A stretch of 64,000 nt of DNA from Algoriphagus aestuarii (GTDB lineage Bacteria > Bacteroidota > Bacteroidia > Cytophagales > Cyclobacteriaceae), in the NCBI GenBank assembly GCA_017051695.1, contig JAFIDK010000004.1, positions 62,001 through 126,000 on the forward strand. Direction: 5' to 3'. This document shows, in pieces, positions 34,540-43,477 of this stretch; the stretch's first letter is position 1; each line of letters starts with the position of its first letter. Below the pieces are notes generated by a model, which made no database searches, was not told the DNA's origin, and saw only the letters and a list, made by a program, of their open reading frames with translations. A program made the position numbers and the translations under genes.

Positions 34540-35985
34540 ATGAGCAAAGACAATCAGATTTTAGAAGAATTAACCTCCAAAGAGTACGAGCATGGCTGGT
34601 CTGTTAATTATGAGGCAGATGAGGCTCCAATCGGACTCAATGAAGAAATCATCAATTGGATTTCTGCTAAGAAAGAGGAACCTCAATGGTTACTTGAATG
34701 GAGATTGAAGGCCTTCAAAACCTGGCAAAATATGACTGAGCCTGAATGGGCAAATGTCACCTACCCTAAAATTGACCTTCAGAGCTTAAGATATTATTCA
34801 GCTCCTAAGCAAGATAAAAAGCCAAAATCATTGGACGAGGTTGATCCTGAGCTTCTTCAGATCTATGAAAGATTGGGAATCAATCTAAATGAACAGAAGA
34901 AACTACAAGGAATTGCTGTAGATGCAGTTTTGGACTCGGTTTCAGTTGGCACAACATTTAAAGCCACCCTATCCAAATTGGGAATTATATTCTGTTCTTT
35001 CAGTGAAGCTGTAAAAGAGCATCCAGAATTGGTTAAAAAGTATCTTGGTTCGGTAGTTCCCATGACGGATAACTATTATGCCGCTTTGAATTCTGCTGTA
35101 TTCTCCGATGGATCCTTCTGCTATATTCCAAAGGGAGTTAGATGCCCAATGGAGCTTTCTACCTACTTCAGAATCAATGCAGCCAATACAGGTCAGTTTG
35201 AAAGAACTTTGATCGTGGCTGAGGATGAAGCTTATGTTTCCTATCTAGAAGGCTGTACTGCTCCTCAAAGAGATGAAAATCAACTTCACGCAGCAGTGGT
35301 AGAAATTTATGCTGCCAAGAATGCTGAAGTGAAATATTCAACTGTTCAAAACTGGTTTCCAGGTGATAAAAACGGTAAAGGTGGTATCTACAACTTCGTG
35401 ACTAAAAGAGGAATCTGTGCTGGGGATCATTCCAAAATATCATGGACTCAAGTAGAAACCGGATCTGCTGTGACCTGGAAATATCCTTCTTGTATTCTTA
35501 AAGGAGACCATTCTATAGGAGAATTTTATTCTGTGGCTGTGACCAATAACTACCAGCAGGCAGATACTGGCACGAAAATGATTCACATTGGTAAAAACAC
35601 CAAGTCTAGAATTGTATCTAAAGGTATATCAGCTGGAAAGTCACAAAATTCCTACAGAGGGCAGGTTCAGGTGATGAAAAGAGCAGATAATGCAAGAAAC
35701 TTCTCTCAGTGCGATTCTCTTTTGATGGGTGATCGTTGTGGTGCACATACCTTCCCTTACATTGATATCAACAATTCTTCTGCTAAAGTTGAGCATGAAG
35801 CAACTACTTCTAAAATTGGAGAAGATCAGTTGTTCTATTGCAATCAGAGAGGTATTTCCACAGAAGATGCGGTTGCCTTGATTGTTAACGGCTATGCCAA
35901 AGAAGTTTTAAACCAACTTCCTATGGAATTTGCTGTGGAAGCACAGAAGTTATTGGCACTTACTCTGGAAGGATCTGTTGGGTAA
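34540..35985 (+). CDS. sufB: Fe-S cluster scaffold subunit SufB
   Basis: A 481-residue subunit of the SufBCD scaffold that builds Fe-S clusters. The core is a right-handed beta-helix; C391 in [11 protein letters not shown] and E418/E420 in KVEHEAT correspond to residues needed for cluster assembly, and QNSYRGQV precedes them. The length and the SYLEGCTAP segment fit the family. It is the first gene of a seven-gene run. The 45-base gap to sufC contains a 12-base direct repeat. The start is ATG at 34540. Confidence 0.97.
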   Translation: MSKDNQILEELTSKEYEHGWSVNYEADEAPIGLNEEIINWISAKKEEPQWLLEWRLKAFKTWQNMTEPEWANVTYPKIDLQSLRYYSAPKQDKKPKSLDEVDPELLQIYERLGINLNEQKKLQGIAVDAVLDSVSVGTTFKATLSKLGIIFCSFSEAVKEHPELVKKYLGSVVPMTDNYYAALNSAVFSDGSFCYIPKGVRCPMELSTYFRINAANTGQFERTLIVAEDEAYVSYLEGCTAPQRDENQLHAAVVEIYAAKNAEVKYSTVQNWFPGDKNGKGGIYNFVTKRGICAGDHSKISWTQVETGSAVTWKYPSCILKGDHSIGEFYSVAVTNNYQQADTGTKMIHIGKNTKSRIVSKGISAGKSQNSYRGQVQVMKRADNARNFSQCDSLLMGDRCGAHTFPYIDINNSSAKVEHEATTSKIGEDQLFYCNQRGISTEDAVALIVNGYAKEVLNQLPMEFAVEAQKLLALTLEGSVG

Positions 35986-35987
35986 TC

Positions 35988-36024
35988 CCAATTGAAAAAT
36001 TGGAAAATTAAAAATTGAAAAATT
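35988..36024 (+). repeat. Short repeat and hairpin between sufB and sufC
   Basis: AATTGAAAAATT occurs at 35990-36001 and again at 36013-36024. The first copy lies in a perfect hairpin CCAATT-GAAA-AATTGG (35988-36003). It could tune sufC translation or protect the upstream mRNA end, or be neutral. Confidence 0.6.
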
Positions 36025-36030
36025 AGTATC

Positions 36031-36795
36031 ATGCTAACAATAAAAAATCTACACGCTTCAATTGAAGGTACACCGATTCTTAGAGGTATCAATTTAGAAG
36101 TCAAAGCCGGTGAGGTTCATGCGATCATGGGACCAAATGGTTCTGGTAAATCCACATTAGCTTCAGTATTGGCTGGAAGAGAAGAATATGAGGTTACTGA
36201 AGGTGAAGTATCTTTCAAAGGAAAAGATCTTTTGGATTTGGCACCTGAAGACAGAGCAAGAGAAGGTGTTTTCTTGGCATTTCAGTACCCTGTAGAAATC
36301 CCTGGAGTTAGTTCTACCAACTTCCTAAGAACTGCAGTCAATCAAGTGAGAGAGTATCGTGGTTTGGAAGCTTTGGACGCTGTAAAATTCCTGACGATGA
36401 TGAAAGAGAAGATGAAATTGGTTGAAATCGATCAAAAACTTCTCAGTAGATCATTGAATGAAGGCTTTTCCGGTGGAGAGAAGAAAAGAAATGAGATTTT
36501 CCAAATGGCCATGTTAGAGCCTACGCTTTCTATTTTGGATGAAACAGATTCAGGTTTGGATATCGATGCACTTAGAATTGTTTCCAATGGTGTAAATCAA
36601 TTGAAATCCAAGGACAATGCAACGATTGTAGTTACCCACTACCAGAGATTGTTGGATTACATTGTGCCTGATTATGTCCATGTCCTATACAAAGGAAAAA
36701 TCGTCAAGTCCGGAACTAAGGAATTGGCTTTGGAACTAGAAGAAAAAGGCTACGACTGGATAAAAGAAGCCGTAGATTCCGAGGCAACTGTCTGA
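36031..36795 (+). CDS. sufC: SUF ATPase SufC
   Basis: A 254-residue ABC-type ATPase that drives shape changes of the SufBCD complex. Walker A is GPNGSGKS (34-41), the Q-loop lies in LAFQYPVEIPG (82-92), the signature is GFSGGEKKR (145-153), Walker B is SILDETDSGLD (167-177) and the switch His is in VVTHYQRLL. The SDSGLD-type ending after Walker B is specific to SufC. It lies between sufB and sufD with normal spacing. Confidence 0.98.
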   Translation: MLTIKNLHASIEGTPILRGINLEVKAGEVHAIMGPNGSGKSTLASVLAGREEYEVTEGEVSFKGKDLLDLAPEDRAREGVFLAFQYPVEIPGVSSTNFLRTAVNQVREYRGLEALDAVKFLTMMKEKMKLVEIDQKLLSRSLNEGFSGGEKKRNEIFQMAMLEPTLSILDETDSGLDIDALRIVSNGVNQLKSKDNATIVVTHYQRLLDYIVPDYVHVLYKGKIVKSGTKELALELEEKGYDWIKEAVDSEATV

Positions 36796-36817
36796 TTTTC
36801 GCATCAACCCCAAAAAC

Positions 36818-38086
36818 ATGAGTACGCTGACTAAGCAAAATCTATTTGAAGGATTTTTGGAAACTTCTTTTGCCGGTTTTGAAAGAGCCCGAGAAGAAGG
36901 TAAAGCCAGTTTTTTAAAACAAGGCCTTCCAACCCTCAAATCAGAAGAATATAAATTTACTGCTATCACCAAAAAGCTGGAGCAATCCATTACTTCTTTT
37001 CAAAGTGCCCAACCATTTGCGGTAAGCCAAGAAGAGGTAAAGGCTGGTATTCCTACTGGCTTTGAAGGCACCGTATTGGTATTTGCCAATGGACATTTTA
37101 TTCCAGAATTAGCTATAGATGCTGCGGAATTAACGTTCTCTGAACTTTCTGAGAAACCAGAAACAGCTGTTGGAAGTATTGCAAGAGCAGATAAAGATCC
37201 ATTTGCTGCTCTAAATCAGAGTTCATTTTATGGTGGAATCTTTATCCAAATTCCAAAAAAGGCAGTTGTAGTAAAGCCTATCCTTTTATTGTCTTTCAAT
37301 AAGGCGAATGAAGGGCAACTGATTCAGCCACGCGTTTGGATTGAAGCAGGTGATTTCTCAGAAGTTACTTTCATTACCCATACTATAAATAAGAGCGAGA
37401 CTCCTTACTTTGTCAACAAAGTCGTAGAAATCAAGGGGGGTGTCAATTCACAAATCAGATATTACAGGGTTCAGAACGAAGGAAAAAATGCAATTGAGGC
37501 AAGTACTTTAGAAACCAACTTACTGCAGGATTCCCGTTTTACCTCCGTAAACATTTCTCTTTCTGGTGAAATGGTCCGAAACAACTTGAATCTAAATCTA
37601 CTTGGAAGTAATTCTGAAGGTAACATGTATGGGATTTACCTTTTGAATGGAAAAACCCATGTGGATAACCATACCAATGTGGATCATACCATTCCTCACG
37701 CAGAATCCAACGAATTGTATAAAGGTATTTTAGCCGATCAATCAAGAGGGGTTTTCAATGGGAAAATCTTTGTAAGGCAGGACGCTCAGAAAACCAACGC
37801 CTTCCAACAAAACAATAACATCCTACTTTCGGAAGATGCTATTGTCAATACAAAACCCCAATTGGAAATCTGGGCTGATGATGTGAAATGTTCTCATGGC
37901 TGTACTACTGGACAGCTCGATGAAGAAGCTCTATTTTACCTTCAGGCAAGGGGAATTGATAAAACTCAAGCAAAAGGACTCCTCCTTTTTGCTTTTGCAG
38001 GAGAAGTTTTGGAACATATTCATGACGAAAGTTTCAAAAATTATTGCACCGACTTAGTTCAGGAAAGACTAGGAAGTAAATTCTAA
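36818..38086 (+). CDS. sufD: Fe-S cluster scaffold subunit SufD
   Basis: A 422-residue paralogue of SufB that pairs with it in the SufB-C2-D scaffold. The N-terminal helical part is followed by a beta-helix and a C-terminal block KCSHGCTTGQLDEEALFYL with the conserved histidine and FYLQARG-type ending. It starts with ATG 22 bases after sufC and ends eight bases before sufS. Confidence 0.96.
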   Translation: MSTLTKQNLFEGFLETSFAGFERAREEGKASFLKQGLPTLKSEEYKFTAITKKLEQSITSFQSAQPFAVSQEEVKAGIPTGFEGTVLVFANGHFIPELAIDAAELTFSELSEKPETAVGSIARADKDPFAALNQSSFYGGIFIQIPKKAVVVKPILLLSFNKANEGQLIQPRVWIEAGDFSEVTFITHTINKSETPYFVNKVVEIKGGVNSQIRYYRVQNEGKNAIEASTLETNLLQDSRFTSVNISLSGEMVRNNLNLNLLGSNSEGNMYGIYLLNGKTHVDNHTNVDHTIPHAESNELYKGILADQSRGVFNGKIFVRQDAQKTNAFQQNNNILLSEDAIVNTKPQLEIWADDVKCSHGCTTGQLDEEALFYLQARGIDKTQAKGLLLFAFAGEVLEHIHDESFKNYCTDLVQERLGSKF

Positions 38087-38093
38087 TTCCTAA

Positions 38094-39317
38094 ATGAGTT
38101 TCCCAATAGAACAAATCAGACAAATGTTTCCGGTTCTTCATCAAGAAGTTCACGGGAAACCTTTGGTCTATTTTGATAACGCTGCCACGACCCAAAAGCC
38201 ACAATCTGTTATCCAATCATTGGAAGGCTATTATCTTCATGACAATGCCAATATCCACAGAGGTGCACATGCATTGGCCGACCGTGCGACGAGATATTTT
38301 GAAGACACGAGAGAAACTGTTCAGAAATTCCTGAATGCCAAAGAATCTGCCGAAATCATCTTTACGAAGGGGACTACTGAAAGCATCAATTTAGTTGCCT
38401 ATACCTTTGGCAGAAAGTTTATCCAGACTGGGGATGAAATTATTATTTCTACGCTGGAGCACCATTCTAATATTGTTCCCTGGCAAATGCTTTGCGAAGA
38501 GAAAGGAGCTATTTTAAAAGTCATTCCTATCAATGATGCAGGAGAAATCCTCTATGAGGAATTTGAAAAGCTGCTTACTTCCAAAACAAAACTGGTCAGT
38601 GTGGTTCATGCATCAAATGCTTTGGGGACCATTAATCCTGTCAAGAAAATAATTGATGCTGCCCATGCTGTAGGGGCAAAAGTTCTGTTGGATGGTGCAC
38701 AATCCACAAGTCATTTAGAAATTGATGTGCAGGAACTGGACTGTGATTTTATGGCTTTATCCGCTCATAAATTGTATGGACCAACAGGTCTTGGGGTATT
38801 ATATGGAAAAAGAGAAGTCCTGGAAACCATGCCTCCTTTCCAAGGTGGTGGTGAGATGATCAAAGAAGTGACTTTTGAAAAGACCACTTACAACGATATT
38901 CCTTTTAAATTTGAAGCAGGCACCCCAAATATTGGAGACGTCATTGCTTTTAAATATGCGATTGATTTCCTGACTGAAATTGGGAAAAGTGCTGTAAAAG
39001 CTCACGAGGACAGTTTATTGACTTATGCAAACGAATTGCTAAGTTCGGTCAAAGGCTTTATTCCTGTAGGCACTGCAAAAGAAAAAGTCAGCGTTTTGTC
39101 CTTTAATATTAATGGAATGCATCCTTTTGATGTGGGAGTTATGCTTGATGCAAAAGGGATTGCGGTACGGACAGGACATCATTGTACCCAGCCACTGATG
39201 AAAAGACTTGGACTTGAGGGAACTGTTAGAGCTTCTTTTGCTGTTTACAATTCCAAATCCGAAATCGAAAAATTGGCAGAAGGAGTATCCCAGATCGCCA
39301 GAATTAAAAATAAATGA
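38094..39317 (+). CDS. sufS: Cysteine desulfurase SufS
   Basis: A 407-residue group II cysteine desulfurase supplying sulfur to the SUF scaffold. The PLP lysine is K226 in SAHKLYGPTG; the active cysteine C364 is in RTGHHCTQPLMKRLG; NAATTQKP and ANIHRGAHAL near the N-terminus bind PLP and substrate. The short Cys loop marks the SufS type that needs SufE, whose gene overlaps this one by four bases. Confidence 0.98.
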   Translation: MSFPIEQIRQMFPVLHQEVHGKPLVYFDNAATTQKPQSVIQSLEGYYLHDNANIHRGAHALADRATRYFEDTRETVQKFLNAKESAEIIFTKGTTESINLVAYTFGRKFIQTGDEIIISTLEHHSNIVPWQMLCEEKGAILKVIPINDAGEILYEEFEKLLTSKTKLVSVVHASNALGTINPVKKIIDAAHAVGAKVLLDGAQSTSHLEIDVQELDCDFMALSAHKLYGPTGLGVLYGKREVLETMPPFQGGGEMIKEVTFEKTTYNDIPFKFEAGTPNIGDVIAFKYAIDFLTEIGKSAVKAHEDSLLTYANELLSSVKGFIPVGTAKEKVSVLSFNINGMHPFDVGVMLDAKGIAVRTGHHCTQPLMKRLGLEGTVRASFAVYNSKSEIEKLAEGVSQIARIKNK

Positions 39318-39745
39318 GCAGTATTCAGGAAGTACAAGAGGAGATCATCAGTGAATTTGAAATCCTCGGAGATGACAAAGAGAGCACGATATTTTACATC
39401 ATGGAACTTGGCGGGAATCTCGAAAGTTTTCCTGAAAATGAGCGTGTAGAGGAGAATATCATTAAAGGTTGCCAGTCAAAAGTATGGTTGGTAGCTGATA
39501 GCAAAGATGGGAAGGTTCATTATCAAGCTGACTCAAATACAGATATCACTAAAGGTCTTATCTCATTATTGATCCGAGTGTTAAATGACAGGACTCCTCA
39601 GGAAATAATTTCTGCGGAACTGGATTTTATCCATAAAATCGGAATGGGAGGAATCATCGGAAGCCAGCGATCCAATGGATTGGCGGCGATGATCAAACAA
39701 ATGAAGCTCTATGCTTTGGCTTTACAGGCAAAACAAAAGGTCTGA
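39314..39745 (+). CDS. sufE: Sulfur acceptor SufE
   Basis: A 143-residue sulfur-transfer protein that takes persulfide from SufS. C53 in NIIKGCQSKVWL is the acceptor cysteine. The ATG overlaps the sufS stop as ATGA, which suggests matched synthesis. The C-terminal RSNGLAAMIKQM helix is normal for the family. Confidence 0.97.
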   Translation: MSSIQEVQEEIISEFEILGDDKESTIFYIMELGGNLESFPENERVEENIIKGCQSKVWLVADSKDGKVHYQADSNTDITKGLISLLIRVLNDRTPQEIISAELDFIHKIGMGGIIGSQRSNGLAAMIKQMKLYALALQAKQKV

Positions 39746-39747
39746 AA

Positions 39748-40086
39748 ATGGAAACTGAAAACAACACCACTGTGGGACAAATTACAGATTTGAAGGAAAA
39801 AGTTGTAACGGCTATCAAGCAGGTATATGACCCCGAGATCCCTGTGGATGTGTATGAACTGGGCTTGATTTATGAAATCACAGTATACCCAGTTAATAAT
39901 GTATTTGTTTTGATGACTTTGACTTCACCGAATTGTCCTTCTGCAGAGTTTATCCCATCAGAAGTAAAAGATAAGATTCAGCAGATTCAGGGAATCAGCA
40001 ACGTCGAGGTAGAAGTGACTTTTGACCCACCCTATTCTCAGGATATGATGTCAGAGGCTGCCAAATTGGAATTAGGATTTCTTTAA
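39748..40086 (+). CDS. sufT: SUF-associated DUF59/MIP18 protein (SufT-like)
   Basis: A 112-residue DUF59 protein. DPEIPVDVYELGLIYEI (28-44) and the cysteine of TSPNCPSAEFIP (C63) are the family marks. Such proteins help Fe-S maturation, probably in cluster transfer to target proteins. It starts two bases after sufE, so it is part of the SUF transcript. True SufT proteins have an extra N-terminal part; this one is nearer to stand-alone PaaD/MIP18-like forms. Confidence 0.93.
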   Translation: METENNTTVGQITDLKEKVVTAIKQVYDPEIPVDVYELGLIYEITVYPVNNVFVLMTLTSPNCPSAEFIPSEVKDKIQQIQGISNVEVEVTFDPPYSQDMMSEAAKLELGFL

Positions 40087-40110
40087 GTAAAAATAAAAAG
40101 TAGAAAATAT

Positions 40111-40533
40111 ATGTATCCAGAAGAATTAATTGCTCCAATGAGAGCAGAACTTTCTAATGAAGGGTTTGAAGAATTCAGAACAGCAGAAATCGTAGCTGAA
40201 AAACTTGGTCCTGACCAAAAAGGTACCACGTTTGTCGTTGTCAACTCTGTTTGTGGTTGCGCTGCCGGAGCGGCTAGACCAGGAGTAAAATATGCCTTGG
40301 ATCATGCTAGCGTAAAACCAGACGTATTAGGGACGGTTTTTGCTGGAAATGACAAAGAAGCAGTAGCAAAATTCAGAGAGTTGGTTTTACCTTATCCGCC
40401 TTCCTCCCCTGCTATGGCATTGTTTAAAGATGGTGAATTGGTTCATTTTATCGAACGTCACCATATAGAAGGAAGAAATGCCAAGATGATCGGAGATCAT
40501 TTAGTAGAAGTATTTGAGCACTTTTGTACATAA
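40111..40533 (+). CDS. BrxA/BrxB family bacilliredoxin
   Basis: A 140-residue thioredoxin-like protein of the YphP/YqiW family. The active site is C48-G-C50 in NSVCGCAAG. In Firmicutes these proteins remove bacillithiol from oxidised cysteines. As last gene of the SUF run, it probably protects or repairs SUF or Fe-S proteins under oxidative stress, which is inference. A strong terminator follows. Confidence 0.93.
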   Translation: MYPEELIAPMRAELSNEGFEEFRTAEIVAEKLGPDQKGTTFVVVNSVCGCAAGAARPGVKYALDHASVKPDVLGTVFAGNDKEAVAKFRELVLPYPPSSPAMALFKDGELVHFIERHHIEGRNAKMIGDHLVEVFEHFCT

Positions 40534-40535
40534 TT

Positions 40536-40558
40536 AAAAGCCCTTTTGGGCTTTTTTT
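40536..40558 (+). terminator. Terminator of the SUF operon
   Basis: AAAAGCCC-TTTT-GGGCTTTTTTT, starting three bases after the bacilliredoxin stop. Confidence 0.92.
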
Positions 40559-40775
40559 ATTCCTTATTGACTATGAATCTCCATCTAAATGGAGCAAAAG
40601 ACAGTTTTTTATTAGAATTGTTCTAAAACAACTCTCTATCAAAGACTGTTTATCAATAAATAGAAGAATTATATCCCCCTTAATAGAATTATCATCCAAA
40701 AAATAAGCTTCTTTTATTAACTTAAGCCCGAAATTCTAAGTTTTTTCTTAAGAGCATTCCAAACAAACCTGTTAT

Positions 40776-42062
40776 ATGTCTGAATCCGCTAAGTTGTCCT
40801 TCAAAGGACAAGAGTATGAATTCCCGGTAATCACCGGCACAGAAAATGAATCTGCAATTGACATTGCAAAGCTCAGAGGAGCATCCGGTTTAATCACCCT
40901 TGATCCGGGATTTAAAAACACCGGTTCCACTACCAGTGCTATTACATTTTTAGATGGTGAAGAAGGAATTCTTCGCTACAGAGGTTATAGAATTGAAGAC
41001 CTAGCAGAAAAATCCTCTTTCCTCGAGGTTGCTTACCTTCTTATCTATGGTGAACTTCCAAGTCAATCTGAGTACGAAAATTTCTCTAAAGAAATCACTC
41101 ACCATACTTTGGTGCATGAGGACATCAAAAAGATTCTGGAAGGTTTCCCTTCCAATGCACATCCAATGGGGGTTCTTTCTTCACTCATTTGCTCTTTGAC
41201 AGCATTCTACCCGGATTCATTAAATCCAAACAGGTCTGAAGAAGAAGTCAATATGAGCATCATCCGATTATTGGCAAAAATGCCAACTTTCGCTGCTTGG
41301 GCTTATAAAAATGAAGTAGGCCATCCGGTTAATTACCCTGACAATTCTCTGGACTATTGCTCAAACTTCCTGAAGATGATGTTTGCACTTCCTGCGGAGA
41401 AATATGACGTGGATCCAGTGGTGGCAGCAGCTCTCGATAAGTTATTGATTCTTCATGCAGATCATGAGCAAAACTGCTCTACCTCCACAGTGAGAATTGT
41501 AGGTTCTTCTCAGGCAAGTATTTACGCTTCTATATCTGCTGGTATCAATGCCCTTTGGGGACCACTTCATGGTGGAGCTAATCAATCTGTCATTGAAATG
41601 CTGGAAGCAATTAAGGCAGATGGTGGAGATGCCAAGAAATATTTGGATAAAGCTAAAGACAAAAATGATCCGTTTAGATTGATGGGCTTTGGTCATAGAG
41701 TTTACAAAAACTTCGACCCTAGAGCTAGAATCATCAAAAAAGCTGCTGATGACGTTTTGGCCAAATTGGGTGTAAATGACCCCGTATTGGATATCGCCAA
41801 AGAATTGGAGCACGCAGCATTAAATGATCAATATTTCATCGATAGAAAACTGTATCCAAACGTAGATTTCTATTCTGGAATCATCTATAGAGCCTTGGGA
41901 ATCCCTACAGACATGTTTACGGTCATGTTTGCACTGGGAAGACTACCAGGCTGGATCGCACAATGGAAAGAAATGCGTGAAAATGGAGAGCCTATCGGAA
42001 GACCTAGACAAGTATATGTCGGGGCTAATGAAAGAGATTATGTCTCGATGAACAAGCGTTAA
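40776..42062 (+). CDS. gltA: Citrate synthase
   Basis: A 428-residue type II citrate synthase condensing oxaloacetate with acetyl-CoA. The catalytic residues are H265 in GPLHGGANQ, H307 in FGHRVYK and D364 in VDFYSG. The N-terminal small beta domain (LSFKGQEYEFPVI) is that of the hexameric NADH-sensitive type. The gene stands alone; the 242-base upstream gap has only a weak TAAGTTTT box. Confidence 0.98.
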   Translation: MSESAKLSFKGQEYEFPVITGTENESAIDIAKLRGASGLITLDPGFKNTGSTTSAITFLDGEEGILRYRGYRIEDLAEKSSFLEVAYLLIYGELPSQSEYENFSKEITHHTLVHEDIKKILEGFPSNAHPMGVLSSLICSLTAFYPDSLNPNRSEEEVNMSIIRLLAKMPTFAAWAYKNEVGHPVNYPDNSLDYCSNFLKMMFALPAEKYDVDPVVAAALDKLLILHADHEQNCSTSTVRIVGSSQASIYASISAGINALWGPLHGGANQSVIEMLEAIKADGGDAKKYLDKAKDKNDPFRLMGFGHRVYKNFDPRARIIKKAADDVLAKLGVNDPVLDIAKELEHAALNDQYFIDRKLYPNVDFYSGIIYRALGIPTDMFTVMFALGRLPGWIAQWKEMRENGEPIGRPRQVYVGANERDYVSMNKR

Positions 42063-42087
42063 TATTTGATCCAAATCAAATAGAGAG

Positions 42088-42115
42088 AAAGCCAGCTGAA
42101 TAAGCTGGCTTTTTT
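42088..42115 (+). terminator. Terminator of gltA
   Basis: AGCCAGCT/AGCTGGCT stem followed by six T. Confidence 0.9.
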
Positions 42116-42186
42116 GTTAACGCTAGTGGGGAATCACATTAATTAGCTTCAAATTTGATTGTTATTATTACCCAAACCAATTTATT

Positions 42187-42447
42187 ATGAAAACTCAAAC
42201 ATTAGAAGAAGCAATAGCACGTACCAAACAGTTTACAAGCAAACCATCTAACGAAGACTTGTTAAAGCTATACGGACTCTATAAGCAAGCTACAGAAGGT
42301 GACAATACGAATGAAAGACCAGGAGGATTTGACTTCAAAGCAGCTGCTAAATACAATAGCTGGCTTCAGTATAAAGGTAAATCCAAAGAAGAGGCTGAAG
42401 TGGAATACATCCAACTCGTAGAAAAACTTGCCGAAAATCACCTATAA
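42187..42447 (+). CDS. Acyl-CoA-binding protein
   Basis: An 86-residue four-helix ACBP. LLKLYGLYKQATEGD (25-39), DFKAAAKYNSWLQYKGKS and EEAEVEYIQLVEKL carry the tyrosines and lysine that hold the CoA head group. The protein buffers long-chain acyl-CoA in the cytoplasm. It is a single-gene unit between two terminators, downstream of gltA. Confidence 0.95.
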   Translation: MKTQTLEEAIARTKQFTSKPSNEDLLKLYGLYKQATEGDNTNERPGGFDFKAAAKYNSWLQYKGKSKEEAEVEYIQLVEKLAENHL

Positions 42448-42477
42448 AAAAAGGCCTGAATCACCGATTCAGGCCTT
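42446..42477 (-). terminator. Terminator between the ACBP gene and the convergent CsgG-like gene
   Basis: The stem AAGGCCTGAATC/GATTCAGGCCTT is followed by T7 on the minus strand only, so it mainly ends the minus-strand transcript but may also stop the ACBP mRNA. Confidence 0.82.
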
Positions 42478-42500
42478 ACCATTTAAGTTGAATCTTATAT

Positions 42501-43385
42501 CTATTTTTTACCGTATTTTGACCCGAAAGGTGTGCGCTTGATCATGTAATCAATTCCTGCTGTATATGCATTTGCGTCTGTTCCAAAAACATGTCTAGAA
42601 TCAGAATACAGATTGGTTCCCCTATTATTAAAAAGCCTAAAATCTACTGAAGTATCATATTCAACCGTAGTTGAGGAGCTGCTTGAAGAAAATATACTCC
42701 CTTTTGTCCTGGTATCAGAACTACTTCTATTGGAATTATTTTTCTCTCTTTGACTGTAAGAAGTTCCAGTAGATCCATAGGTAGAAGCCCCTTTGTTGGT
42801 CAAATTGACTGTACCATAAACAATAAATTCAACCCCTAATAAATTACTCACTTCTTCGGGCGTCATACTGGAAATATTGGTATGATCAATACTATTTTTT
42901 GCCAATAATGCATTTGTGGTAATAGGATCTTGTAAGGTTAATGATCCATATTGTTCTTTGATAGAATTTGCTGTTGTATTTTGGGCTAAGTTGCTAAGAG
43001 CTGAAGGATCAAACCCTGGGTCATTGGAAATGAACTGAAAAGGTAAAACTGCGATTTTGTTATGGACATCAGTGGATTGGTTTGGCATTGCCGATTGAGA
43101 CGAAATAGAAGTCCCACTATTTAAAGTCCTTGTGAATTCTTCTACTCTACCACTTGAAAACTGGATTTTTGCAATATTTTCTTTTGCGATTTCATACTCC
43201 AAATCCTCGCCGGTATATTTAAACTTTACAATTTCCGGGGTTACTCCGATCACTTTTCCGGATTTTTGTTCTCCGTTTGTCATAAAGACGATATCTGCCT
43301 TTTCTTGAGCTTTTGCTTCAAATTGAATTGCTAAACCAAAAATTATAGCTGTAACAAATAAGCATTGAATGAATTTAAATTTCAT
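42501..43385 (-). CDS. Secreted CsgG/TolB-N-like protein (hypothetical)
   Basis: A 294-residue protein from ATG 43385 (a TTG at 43409 overlaps the promoter box). A signal peptide spans about 3-26. It then shows a small beta domain (ADIVFMTNGEQKSGKVIGV) often found in Bacteroidetes surface proteins, a Ser-rich link, and a CsgG/TolB-N-like alpha/beta domain opening KIAVLPFQFI with LGVEFIVYGTVNL. A Ser/Thr-rich loop (about 200-240) follows. No lipobox is seen. Such domains occur in envelope secretion and stress proteins; the actual job is unknown. Confidence 0.72.
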   Translation of the reverse strand: MKFKFIQCLFVTAIIFGLAIQFEAKAQEKADIVFMTNGEQKSGKVIGVTPEIVKFKYTGEDLEYEIAKENIAKIQFSSGRVEEFTRTLNSGTSISSQSAMPNQSTDVHNKIAVLPFQFISNDPGFDPSALSNLAQNTTANSIKEQYGSLTLQDPITTNALLAKNSIDHTNISSMTPEEVSNLLGVEFIVYGTVNLTNKGASTYGSTGTSYSQREKNNSNRSSSDTRTKGSIFSSSSSSTTVEYDTSVDFRLFNNRGTNLYSDSRHVFGTDANAYTAGIDYMIKRTPFGSKYGKK

Positions 43386-43406
43386 GTTAAGAAGGATTTG
43401 ACAGAT

Positions 43407-43414
43407 CAAATTTA
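43407..43414 (-). promoter_or_regulatory. Promoter -7 box of the CsgG-like gene
   Basis: Minus strand TAAATTTG, a perfect TAnnTTTG match, 22 bases before the chosen ATG. It supports that start over the upstream TTG. No clear TTG element precedes it. Confidence 0.5.
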
Positions 43415-43477
43415 AAACTATTCACTTTAAAAAAAAGAATGAAACATTCAGCCCTTATCGGACTACTGGAGAATTAA

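Noticed and set aside
40524-40706. 60-codon frame after the bacilliredoxin gene
   Set aside because: It runs through the SUF terminator hairpin and has no family likeness.
41442-41813. 123-codon minus-strand frame inside gltA
   Set aside because: Antisense shadow over the citrate synthase active-site codons.
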